Source of the DNA: a virus
Direction: 5' to 3' (one strand)
Length of the DNA stretch: 33,321 nt
Virus record (IMG/VR): IMGVR_UViG_3300035670_000810
Span: 1 to 33,321 of that record
Shown here: positions 22,970 through 30,018 of the stretch, piece after piece
Numbering within the stretch: the stretch's first letter is position 1
Layout: each line of letters opens with the position of its first letter
Translations under genes and position numbers: made by a program
The notes under the pieces: model-generated
Databases searched by the model: none
Told to the model about the DNA's origin: nothing
The model's input: the letters and a program-made list of their open reading frames with translations, nothing else

Positions 22970-23152
22970 ATGGAAGCTATCGAAAAAGAGTATGATTTAA
23001 TTTTTAGGGACAAAGATTTGAACGAATTAAAAAGAGTGCCTATATGGTGTTATTCAATTGTTCAAGCGCGAAACTATGCAAAAATTGAACTGGCGAATTG
23101 TCAAATCAATGATTGTAAATCAATAATCGTTAAACGTGTTGCAAAATGTTAG
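22970..23152 (+). CDS. Small unknown protein, first gene of the rightward block
   Basis: A 60-residue protein starting MEAIEKEYDLIFRDKDLNEL. The open frame extends back to 22778, but the promoter lies inside that extension, so the ATG at 22970 after an A-rich leader is preferred. It contains an IWCYSIVQARNYAKIELANC segment. Its stop overlaps the next start (ATG inside the last codons). Early position suggests a host-takeover role; no family recognised. Confidence 0.6.
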   Translation: MEAIEKEYDLIFRDKDLNELKRVPIWCYSIVQARNYAKIELANCQINDCKSIIVKRVAKC

Positions 23153-23367
23153 TCGCTAAAAAATATAGTACAAAATTAAGCGCCGTGAATTGGTGCGAAC
23201 ATTGTCAACGTGAAAATCCGGAATCAAAAATTTTAATTTTCCGGGATTTGTCAAAAGTTTGTCTTTATTATGTTGGCGAACTAAATTATAAAACAGATGA
23301 AAATTTTGTTTTGGCGTGCGGTCTTATTTTACCGCGTTGGAAATTTACAATTTGCAATTACTTTTAA
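23146..23367 (+). CDS. Small unknown protein with Cys pairs
   Basis: A 73-residue protein with WCEHCQREN (CxxC, residues 16-24) and later cysteines (KVCLYY, LACGLI, TICNYF), so a small metal-binding fold is possible. It overlaps the previous gene by 7 bases. Rightward early block. Family not recognised. Confidence 0.55.
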   Translation: MLVAKKYSTKLSAVNWCEHCQRENPESKILIFRDLSKVCLYYVGELNYKTDENFVLACGLILPRWKFTICNYF

Positions 23368-23370
23368 ATT

Positions 23371-23676
23371 ATGGGACGATCTAAACAACTTTTTGATCAA
23401 ATGCGAATGGATCAAATATTTAATCAAAGCAATCAAATAAATAATAGTTATATGAGTGAACCAACAACCGACGCGCTGAAATTGCGTGTCATTAAGGCAA
23501 AGGAAAAATTGCCAAAATCAATAATACCGGTATTCGTCCACGTCTTCAAAGAATACGACAATGAAGATAGCCGGACGCGATTGTCAAACGTCTTACAATT
23601 GCGCGTTTCTGACAAATTCATTACCGAAAAACTGGAACAATTAATTAACATTTTAAAAGTCGAAAACAATGTTTGA
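23371..23676 (+). CDS. Small unknown protein
   Basis: A 101-residue protein. The first 27 residues are Gln/Asn-rich and may be an extension; an alternative start is the internal ATG at codon 28 (MSEPTTDALKLRVIKAKEKL). The remaining part is helical, with a VFVHVFKEYDNEDSRTRLSN segment. It overlaps the following membrane gene by 8 bases. Unknown function. Confidence 0.58.
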   Translation: MGRSKQLFDQMRMDQIFNQSNQINNSYMSEPTTDALKLRVIKAKEKLPKSIIPVFVHVFKEYDNEDSRTRLSNVLQLRVSDKFITEKLEQLINILKVENNV

Positions 23677-23776
23677 AATTTTGTTTAAATGCCTTGGAAT
23701 TGTTTTAATAGTAGTGTTTTCATTACTGGCAATTGCAGAATATCACAAATCGCAAAACGATTGCGAAGAAAATTAA
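23669..23776 (+). CDS. Tiny membrane protein
   Basis: A 35-residue ORF with one hydrophobic helix (FKCLGIVLIVVFSLLAIA) and a short acidic tail (NDCEEN). It overlaps the preceding gene by 8 bases, and the next gene starts 20 bases later. Could be an early-acting membrane protein; function unknown. Confidence 0.55.
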   Translation: MFEILFKCLGIVLIVVFSLLAIAEYHKSQNDCEEN

Positions 23777-23796
23777 AAATCAATAAATAATAAATT

Positions 23797-24024
23797 ATGT
23801 CGGAAAAGGAAAAGGAACAACAAGAAATCATGAAAGATTTTATGATGATTTTGTCAAATTATATGACAAAATTCAAAAAGAATAAAATAAAATGCTCGAT
23901 TGCCGGAGTTTTAGAAACGGAAGATATTCAAGCGGAAATTGTTTTTCGCGGTGGTGTCAATCTTTCAGAATTCGCGGAAAATGTCGCGACGGTAATAGAA
24001 AAGGAATTAACAACTAATAATTAA
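23797..24024 (+). CDS. Small unknown protein
   Basis: A 75-residue protein with a helical, charged N-terminus (SEKEKEQQEIMKDFMMILSN) and a beta/alpha C-terminal half (CSIAGVLETEDIQAEIVFRG). Rightward block. No family recognised. Confidence 0.58.
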   Translation: MSEKEKEQQEIMKDFMMILSNYMTKFKKNKIKCSIAGVLETEDIQAEIVFRGGVNLSEFAENVATVIEKELTTNN

Positions 24025-24029
24025 TAATT

Positions 24030-24260
24030 ATGTCAATGTCAAACACACAATTAGAAAAGCCAAAAAGACGAACTTTTGGCGGGAACTTTAATCTTATTTT
24101 AACTCATAAAGATTTAAACCCATTTCAAAAAAAAGAAAGGAATTTAGAAAGAAAACATTTAAAAGCCTATCTGAAAGGACACAAGTTTTATGATTTCAAA
24201 ATGAATTCATTTCATAGAAAAATGTTACCAACAAAATTAGTTTTAGTAAATTATATTTAA
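24030..24260 (+). CDS. Small basic protein
   Basis: A 76-residue very basic protein (begins MSMSNTQLEKPKRRTFGGNF) with aromatic and Lys-rich stretches (LERKHLKAYLKGHKFYDFKM). Charge suggests nucleic-acid binding, but no fold is recognised. It lies 25 bases ahead of the SSB-like gene. Confidence 0.55.
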   Translation: MSMSNTQLEKPKRRTFGGNFNLILTHKDLNPFQKKERNLERKHLKAYLKGHKFYDFKMNSFHRKMLPTKLVLVNYI

Positions 24261-24285
24261 TCATTAACCTTTAAAATTTAAAATT

Positions 24286-24984
24286 ATGTCAATTTATGCA
24301 GAAGACAATGGCGGACGTTCAGTTGAGCCAATCAAATCCGGAACTTATATTGCGCGTTGCGTTCAAATGGTTCATATCGGAACAATTACAGAAGATATTC
24401 AAGGAAAAACAACGACGAGAAATTTAGTTCGATTCACGTTTGAACTACCAACGGAACAACACGTTTTTGACGCTGAAAAAGGCTCCGAACCGCGATTCGT
24501 TTCAAAAGAATTCAGTTTGTCGTTAAATGAAAAAGCAACATTAAGAAAATTTTTAGATACTTGGCGCGGTGTTCCGTTCACGAATGAAGAAGCAAAGCGT
24601 TTCGATGTTACGCGCTTGATCGGTGTTCCTTGTATGCTTTCAGTTGGATTGAAAACGTCCGGGACCGGAAAAACGTATAACTCAATTGACGGCGCGTTGG
24701 CAATACCGAACGGAATACCAGTTCCCGACCAAATTACGCCGTCGCTTGAAATCAACTTTGATAACATTTCGGAAAACTGGGACAAAATTCCGGGATTCAT
24801 TCAAGACAAAATAAAACTTTCTCCGGAATATGCCAAATGTGGCTTTGTAGCGCCGGAAAAACAAGCTGACGAACCAACGCCACAACCACAACCGGAAACG
24901 ACGCCACAACAAACCGCAACAACACAATACGGCGTTTTACCGTTTGGCGGTGGTGGTGGTGCAACTCCAAAAGCAATGTTTTAA
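24286..24984 (+). CDS. Candidate single-strand DNA-binding / OB-fold replication protein
   Basis: A 232-residue protein. Residues about 1-150 have the alternating-strand pattern of phage OB-fold proteins, GTYIARCVQMVHIGTITEDI, then RNLVRFTFELPTEQHV and KEFSLSLNEKATLRKFLDTW. The C-terminal 55 residues are low-complexity, Pro/Gln/Thr-rich, ending in a Gly run and KAMF, with no acidic tip like bacterial SSB. It probably coats single strands during origin-based replication together with the primase-helicase. Family assignment is tentative. Confidence 0.55.
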   Translation: MSIYAEDNGGRSVEPIKSGTYIARCVQMVHIGTITEDIQGKTTTRNLVRFTFELPTEQHVFDAEKGSEPRFVSKEFSLSLNEKATLRKFLDTWRGVPFTNEEAKRFDVTRLIGVPCMLSVGLKTSGTGKTYNSIDGALAIPNGIPVPDQITPSLEINFDNISENWDKIPGFIQDKIKLSPEYAKCGFVAPEKQADEPTPQPQPETTPQQTATTQYGVLPFGGGGGATPKAMF

Positions 24985-25006
24985 TTTACCTTAACAATTA
25001 CAAAAA

Positions 25007-25441
25007 ATGAATAAAACAGAATATTTAAAACAAATTGTTTCGTCAATGGTTGACGAATTCGAAAACGGTAATGTTTCAGCCCTGGATCTTTACATTGAAT
25101 TGAAAAGTATTGAAAACTTTGTCGGGGATCATATATCCAATATTTCGGACGACGCATTGTCTGACGCCGAACAATATGGAAAAGGCGAACATATTCGAAA
25201 CGGTGTTATTTTTGCCGTTCGAAATGGCGCCGGACGTTGGGATTTCAAACACGTTCCGGAATGGAACGCGAAGAAAAAAGAAATCGAAACGATTGAAACC
25301 GGATTGAAATCTCTTTATAATTTGGTTCAAGCTAATCCGGGACAATACGTTAATACCGATACCGGCGAAGTTCCAACGCTACCCGCGTACAACAAATCAA
25401 AGGATTCATTAATGATTAAGTTTCCAAAAATAAAAAGTTAA
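25007..25441 (+). CDS. Unknown protein, last gene of the rightward block
   Basis: A 144-residue protein. It is helical in the N-terminal half (KQIVSSMVDEFENGNVSALD, DLYIELKSIENFVGDHISNI), contains a GAGRWDFKHVPEWNAKKKEI segment, and ends in a VNTDTGEVPTLPAYNKSKDS stretch before a Lys-rich tail. Small proteins with a similar WDFKHVPEW-type segment occur beside replication genes in Bacteroidota phages, and it follows the SSB-like gene here. A role in replication or recombination is inferred from neighbours only. The terminator follows 20 bases after its stop. Confidence 0.6.
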   Translation: MNKTEYLKQIVSSMVDEFENGNVSALDLYIELKSIENFVGDHISNISDDALSDAEQYGKGEHIRNGVIFAVRNGAGRWDFKHVPEWNAKKKEIETIETGLKSLYNLVQANPGQYVNTDTGEVPTLPAYNKSKDSLMIKFPKIKS

Positions 25442-25460
25442 CAATTTACATTAAACAAGA

Positions 25461-25489
25461 AAAGCGCTAATAAATAGCGCTTTTTTTTT
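25461..25489 (+). terminator. Intrinsic terminator ending the rightward block
   Basis: AAAGCGCTA (25461-25469) and TAGCGCTTT (25475-25483) form a 9-bp perfect stem with a 5-base loop, followed by six further T. It terminates the rightward genes ending at 25441. The mirrored strand has a shorter T-run (TTTTC), so it may also act, more weakly, on the leftward late transcript ending at 25532. Confidence 0.9.
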
Positions 25490-25531
25490 GCTCGCGTCGG
25501 AAACAGGAAACAAAGTTCGCGAACGTGTTTT

Positions 25532-25783
25532 TTAGAATTTTGTGAACAACTCTAAAACTTTGAAAAGTTCGTCAAAAGTAATTAAATTAAATGCTTTTAA
25601 CAGAAATAAAACCGTCGTTATTATCCAAACAATTAAACGAATTCGATCTAATTGTCCCGGATCGGTTGTTTTATCGCTTTGAATATTATTTTCGATTTCA
25701 GTCTTTATGTGACCGAATGGCGTTGCCTTAATTATTCCAGTAATAACCGAAACAAAAAACGTAATTAATTTATTTTTTTGCAT
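25532..25783 (-). CDS. Holin candidate
   Basis: An 83-residue protein with an N-terminal hydrophobic segment (LITFFVSVITGIIKATPF), a polar middle and a clear membrane helix (LIVWIITTVLFLLKAFNLI), ending in FTKF. It overlaps the M15 endolysin gene by 14 bases in the lysis cassette at the end of the late operon. Size and topology fit a holin, but no motif proves it. It is the last gene of the late block. Confidence 0.6.
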   Translation of the reverse strand: MQKNKLITFFVSVITGIIKATPFGHIKTEIENNIQSDKTTDPGQLDRIRLIVWIITTVLFLLKAFNLITFDELFKVLELFTKF

Positions 25784-26237
25784 AAGGAATATAAATTGTT
25801 CTTTTACCTGATTTGGACGCTTTAAAAATTTGTTTTCTGTTTGGGCGCGTGTGACAATATGAAACGTGAACCCATGCCGGATTGTTATTGTCCCCGAATT
25901 CCCAAATTAATTGATCAAATTCCAAATTTTCACGAATATAATTAAACAAATCCGCGTTCGTTTTTTTTCCGATTGCTTTTATATCAATTGCGGAACCGTC
26001 ATTTGCTTTGTGTTGTGAATTTCGCGCCCCTCTAACGTCTTTATGATTGTTTACGGCTTCGGATCTAAACATTGAATTTACGCGAATAGGTTCGCCCGCC
26101 CAAACGCGCAAAGGTTCGAAAACATTTTCCGCTAATTGGATCATGTTTTTTAATTGCTCCGCGTTCGGAGTGTTATCTAAACCTGTCTTTGTCGCGGTCG
26201 CTTCTTTATAGCTTATGTGTTTTGATATATTTTTCAT
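25770..26237 (-). CDS. Endolysin, peptidase M15 family
   Basis: A 155-residue zinc peptidase expected to cut peptide crosslinks in peptidoglycan at lysis. The family signature is IRVNSMFRSEAVNN (51-64), SQHKANDGSAIDI (74-86) with zinc ligands His76 and Asp85, IWEFG with Glu113, and AWVHVSY with His124. An extra two-residue insertion lies in the SxHxxGxAxD motif. No signal peptide, so a holin is needed. The flanking holin-like and spanin-like genes complete a lysis cassette. Confidence 0.92.
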   Translation of the reverse strand: MKNISKHISYKEATATKTGLDNTPNAEQLKNMIQLAENVFEPLRVWAGEPIRVNSMFRSEAVNNHKDVRGARNSQHKANDGSAIDIKAIGKKTNADLFNYIRENLEFDQLIWEFGDNNNPAWVHVSYCHTRPNRKQIFKASKSGKRTIYIPYAKK

Positions 26238-26512
26238 TTTTTTAAATCTTTTATCATTTCTTTCAATTCGTTAATGTCTGAATGAATTTGATTGTATTGC
26301 ATTTCTGAAACTTGTTTAAATGTCTTTATTTCGGATTTTATATCCATTTCAAGCAAATCAACTCGACCGCGTAATTTTCCAATTGTTTCACCAACTTCGT
26401 TTTTGTATTTTTCAAAGTCTGTCTTAAAGGTTTTTTGCTCGTTCAAAAATTGTCTAAAAAAAAACCAAACAACAACTCCAATACCACCTAATATATATTC
26501 TAAAAAATCCAT
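26234..26512 (-). CDS. Membrane-anchored coiled-coil protein (spanin-like)
   Basis: A 92-residue protein with an N-terminal membrane helix (FLEYILGGIGVVVWFFF) and a long coiled coil (QKTFKTDFEKYKNEVGETIG, MDIKSEIKTFKQVSEMQYNQ). This topology matches an inner-membrane spanin or a holin accessory protein. It overlaps the endolysin by 4 bases. The outer-membrane partner (a small lipoprotein) is not evident. Confidence 0.55.
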   Translation of the reverse strand: MDFLEYILGGIGVVVWFFFRQFLNEQKTFKTDFEKYKNEVGETIGKLRGRVDLLEMDIKSEIKTFKQVSEMQYNQIHSDINELKEMIKDLKK

Positions 26513-26514
26513 AA

Positions 26515-27747
26515 TTAATACATTTCAAAAATTAAAGTTCCGGAAATATCCCAACTGGCTGATGTTGGATAATTATCATAGTCGGCAATAAGTTTTGTTT
26601 TAACAATATTAGTATAAGCGCCCGCGTTTTGAACTTGATGATAATAATTAAGATTTAATTGAGCGAACGTCTTATCCGTTCCATTCTGTAATCTTAAAAA
26701 TATTCCATTTCTATTTGTCGCGCCTAAATTATTAAAAGGAACTACTTCAAAAGTATTAGACGCCGGCGACGGAATGTCACATTTTCCAGTTAAATAACCT
26801 TTAAAATTTTTCATTGACCCGCCTACAAAATTTGTTAAACCTAAATTATTTAAGTCAATTAAAATTCCGCTTGCGCTTGCCGTAGGAAAACCGGGAAAAG
26901 ATAAATTATTAATATTTATTGAACAAATAACAGTTTTACCGATTCTTTTTAATCTAAAAAAATAGTTTGTTGAACTTAATGAACCTATCGAAACCAAAGA
27001 AAAAAGACCACTTGGATCTGTTTCATCTGAAAAGCCGGACAAATAAATAACTGGATTTGTTGAACGCATTAAAACCGAATAAGGAACATTAATCCAATCG
27101 TTGTTGACTATTGGATTAACAATATTTTCTAACGCGGTCGTGCGTGCCAATAACAATGACAAAGATTGAAATATTGACGAAATATTATTTTCGTATGTAT
27201 CTAATCTTAACGATATATATTCGCGCTGAATTAATGAACAATTTTCATTGAATTCAAAGTCATATCCGTCGAATAAGTTTGACGGCGAAATTGGCGAACT
27301 TGATGTCAATTCAAAGAAATCGGTAGTTGTTGGCGTTAATGTATATTTTGCGCGTCTAATTTGATACGTTTCAACACTATTACCATTCTCAAAAACTTTT
27401 TGACCCGGAGCCGTTCCACTAAACGAAATATCAATTTCAACGTAGCATTTTGACGACGGCGAAATTCCAGTTGGTAGTGTTTGAGCTGGTAAATAAAATA
27501 TTTCGCCCGAAATGAACGCGAACATTTCCGGCATTGCTTGACCATTAAAACCGCCTATCTTATTATTAAACGCTGACCCCCTTAATAGATCTTTTTCAAT
27601 TAAAAAACCTTTATCGTTTGGATTATTTGGATCTAAAAATCGACTAAAATTTGATTTTAAAACTTCGCGTACACTTTCATCAATAAAACGTAAATCGTCT
27701 AAAACAAATGGAAATCCGCCCGGATTTGTTGTTATTAATTTATTCAT
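26515..27747 (-). CDS. Tail fibre / receptor-binding protein
   Basis: A 410-residue protein downstream of the gp48-like gene, where Mu-type phages encode their fibres. It begins MNKLITTNPGGFPFVLDDLR, a stretch common to Bacteroidota phage fibre N-termini, with a beta-rich rest including CYVEIDISFSGTAPG and Asn/Ser-rich segments, ending SWDISGTLIFEMY. The C-terminal 200 residues probably determine host range. No enzymatic motif is seen. Confidence 0.68.
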   Translation of the reverse strand: MNKLITTNPGGFPFVLDDLRFIDESVREVLKSNFSRFLDPNNPNDKGFLIEKDLLRGSAFNNKIGGFNGQAMPEMFAFISGEIFYLPAQTLPTGISPSSKCYVEIDISFSGTAPGQKVFENGNSVETYQIRRAKYTLTPTTTDFFELTSSSPISPSNLFDGYDFEFNENCSLIQREYISLRLDTYENNISSIFQSLSLLLARTTALENIVNPIVNNDWINVPYSVLMRSTNPVIYLSGFSDETDPSGLFSLVSIGSLSSTNYFFRLKRIGKTVICSININNLSFPGFPTASASGILIDLNNLGLTNFVGGSMKNFKGYLTGKCDIPSPASNTFEVVPFNNLGATNRNGIFLRLQNGTDKTFAQLNLNYYHQVQNAGAYTNIVKTKLIADYDNYPTSASWDISGTLIFEMY

Positions 27748-27750
27748 AAT

Positions 27751-28266
27751 TTAAAAGAATTGAATTTCGTATTTCTTACCGCCTAAATTATAAAAATTAA
27801 CGCGTTTTTTTAGTGTTATTTCTGAAAAAGGTTGTCCGATGTAATCATTTGCCGTTTGACAATAAACTGGAACTTTTATAATGAAATCTTTCGCGACTTG
27901 TTCTTCGTTATTTTTAAAATAAAATGGTTGTCCTAATTCTGAATAATTATTCAAATATGTTTCGACTTGGTTTTCCAGATCATTATAAACGTATTGATAA
28001 ACGACGTTTGATCCGTCCAATATGTGAATATTATTCGGATAAATATATGGGTTTGGATAAACTTCATTCAAATATTTTTCGATATATATTATTTGCATAT
28101 TAAAAGCCAACAAAAAACGATACTCGTTTCGAACGGTATTTAGTTTCGTGTTTGTTGTTTTCAGTCCTTTTGCGAACGAATTCAATAAACCGGATAATTT
28201 ATCCCCCGCCAAAAAATACGGTCGTATATTGGCAAATAATTTTTTAAAATCAATATCGAAATTCAT
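27751..28266 (-). CDS. Baseplate protein (Mu gp48 / gpI position)
   Basis: A 171-residue protein immediately after the gp47-like gene (2-base gap). Helical N-terminus (LFANIRPYFLAGDKLSGLLN) and a C-terminal half rich in aromatic residues (YIYPNNIHILDGSNVVYQYV). Position in the P2/Mu baseplate order supports gpI/gp48-like, which joins baseplate to fibres. Sequence alone would not identify it. Confidence 0.5.
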   Translation of the reverse strand: MNFDIDFKKLFANIRPYFLAGDKLSGLLNSFAKGLKTTNTKLNTVRNEYRFLLAFNMQIIYIEKYLNEVYPNPYIYPNNIHILDGSNVVYQYVYNDLENQVETYLNNYSELGQPFYFKNNEEQVAKDFIIKVPVYCQTANDYIGQPFSEITLKKRVNFYNLGGKKYEIQFF

Positions 28267-28268
28267 AA

Positions 28269-29159
28269 TTAGATTATTTGAGCCGTGTAAGTAATTACCG
28301 CCGGATCTGACAAGGGAAACGTCGGATCAATTTTTAAATAACCCGCTCCGGCAATATAATTGTTTAAAATTGGAACGTATGGTAAAGCGCCGGTTTTTGC
28401 TTCAATGGTGTTAATTATTGGATCAACAACTCCGGACGCGCTTTGCATGGCGTCAATGAATTTATTTCGGTTAAATACGCCGTCAAATGGTAAAAATTTA
28501 ATATAATTATTAATTGCGTCCCTAACTGGATAAAGTCCCGGTTCTGATATTAGTTCTCCGGTTGGCGTCAAAATCAAAGGATTGTAAACAATTTCAATAT
28601 TTAATTTTAAAAGGTCTGCATTTATATTTGTGACTGAAACATTCGTTCCGGCAAATTTGATTTGATTAATATAATTATTGAACGCGGTTTCTTCTCCGGA
28701 ACTTAACGGAACTAAATCCCCCGAAACAAGTTTTGCGACCTTTATTCGAACTTGATTGTTTGATCCTATCGGTTCAATGGCGGACGCTTGGGAAATTATT
28801 TTTGCTCCAGTTGAACCGTCGGGATATTGAAATTTTAATAGATCATTATTCCAAATTAGCGCGTCGCCGTATTGAAACTTTAACGCTTCGTTTCTATACC
28901 AACGCAACGTCCCCGGAATCATTTCATTTGCGCGCGTTTCGATTTCGGCTTTATGCAAATCAAATATTTTTTCGTGCGACCAAATCCCAACGGCAACAAC
29001 GAAAAATATTAAACGCCAAATTGCAACCTTTGAAGACGATGTTAAATCGGTTAATAAATTTTGACCGCTTTCGACATTTGGTTGCAATCCGATTAAATTG
29101 GCGTTCAATTCTTTTTCGGCGATCATTTCGTCGTATATCTCTATAATAGTTCGAGCCAT
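28269..29159 (-). CDS. Baseplate wedge protein (baseplate J, Mu gp47-like)
   Basis: A 296-residue protein of the baseplate J family. N-terminal segment ARTIIEIYDEMIAEKELNAN and a conserved WSHEKIFDLHKAEIETRANE stretch (60-79), then LRWYRNEALKFQYGDALIWN. The second half has SGEETAFNNYINQIKFAGTN (153-172), INADLLKLNIEIVYNPLILT and INNYIKFLPFDGVFNRNKFI, each typical of the family. It is 4 bases after the small gene 29164-29394. Confidence 0.85.
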   Translation of the reverse strand: MARTIIEIYDEMIAEKELNANLIGLQPNVESGQNLLTDLTSSSKVAIWRLIFFVVAVGIWSHEKIFDLHKAEIETRANEMIPGTLRWYRNEALKFQYGDALIWNNDLLKFQYPDGSTGAKIISQASAIEPIGSNNQVRIKVAKLVSGDLVPLSSGEETAFNNYINQIKFAGTNVSVTNINADLLKLNIEIVYNPLILTPTGELISEPGLYPVRDAINNYIKFLPFDGVFNRNKFIDAMQSASGVVDPIINTIEAKTGALPYVPILNNYIAGAGYLKIDPTFPLSDPAVITYTAQII

Positions 29160-29163
29160 GTTT

Positions 29164-29394
29164 TTAAATAATTTGTTTCAAATATACCGCTTTTAAATCG
29201 TTTACATTAAGCGAAAAATATTCAATGATTGAAAATTCCGAAACTATTAACGCGTTTATTTGTTCGATTGTTTGAACTGAATTTTCAATTATATTCATTG
29301 ATAAAACTAAACGCGTTTCGTCGTCGCCGTTATACCCTAAATATTCAACTGATCCGAACGCGTTCAATTGGTTTATTAATGTTGCAAAGTTCAT
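29164..29394 (-). CDS. Small unknown baseplate-cluster protein
   Basis: A 76-residue protein (begins MNFATLINQLNAFGSVEYLG, ends LNVNDLKAVYLKQII). Mixed alpha/beta, no motifs. It lies between the adhesin-like gene and the gp47-like gene with only 3-4 base gaps on each side, so it belongs to the tail operon. No family known. Confidence 0.55.
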   Translation of the reverse strand: MNFATLINQLNAFGSVEYLGYNGDDETRLVLSMNIIENSVQTIEQINALIVSEFSIIEYFSLNVNDLKAVYLKQII

Positions 29395-29397
29395 GTT

Positions 29398-30009
29398 TTA
29401 ATAATTAAATTTTACTAATAATGGGAAATTGTCGCGCGTTCCGTTACCAGTAGGGAACGCCGGATCATTTACTTTATACATTCCACGCGAAACAACATTT
29501 CCGACTTGGAATTCTCCGAAACCGGATTGCCACGTTCCGTCGTAATTTTTCCAAACTAAAATAACATTGTTTGTTCCGTCGTAACAATACGGCGTGTCAA
29601 AAGTGACATTGATCCAGGTGTAATTATTTGAAACCGTAAACGTAAATGACGCTTTTACTTTTGTTAAAGGTTTTCCGGAAACAAATGTTAAATCCGAAAA
29701 ATCAACGGCTGGCGTTGACGTTGGAAATGTTGAATTTGTTATTTCTCCAATCCAAATTTCTTGATTTAATACGGTGTAAGGTGTCGTAAAGGATCGGGCG
29801 TAAACTTGTAACCCGGTTATCTGTTTACTCGATCCGACTTGCGATTGTGTGTATATTGACGCCGTTATTGAATAATTGTAAAGACCGTAAAATGGTTTTA
29901 CGGCATTATATCCGGAATAAGTTCCGATTAATAAATCGGTATTTTGCACGGCATAAGGGCAACTACTCAAATTAACTGGTTGACGCCCTAAAAAAACAGA
30001 ATGAAACAT
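29398..30009 (-). CDS. Adhesin-like beta-sandwich tail protein
   Basis: A 203-residue beta-rich protein. The layout GLYNYSITASIYTQSQVGSS, then KQITGLQVYARS, INVTFDTPYCYDGTNNVILV and WQSGFGEFQ resembles beta-sandwich domains of secreted Bacteroidota adhesins (a Y.YS..Q.IY.. opening followed by a DTPFxYDGTxNLLI core). Placed among the fibre genes, it may bind the cell surface. The likeness is of pattern only. Confidence 0.5.
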   Translation of the reverse strand: MFHSVFLGRQPVNLSSCPYAVQNTDLLIGTYSGYNAVKPFYGLYNYSITASIYTQSQVGSSKQITGLQVYARSFTTPYTVLNQEIWIGEITNSTFPTSTPAVDFSDLTFVSGKPLTKVKASFTFTVSNNYTWINVTFDTPYCYDGTNNVILVWKNYDGTWQSGFGEFQVGNVVSRGMYKVNDPAFPTGNGTRDNFPLLVKFNY

Positions 30010-30018
30010 TTTTTAAAA

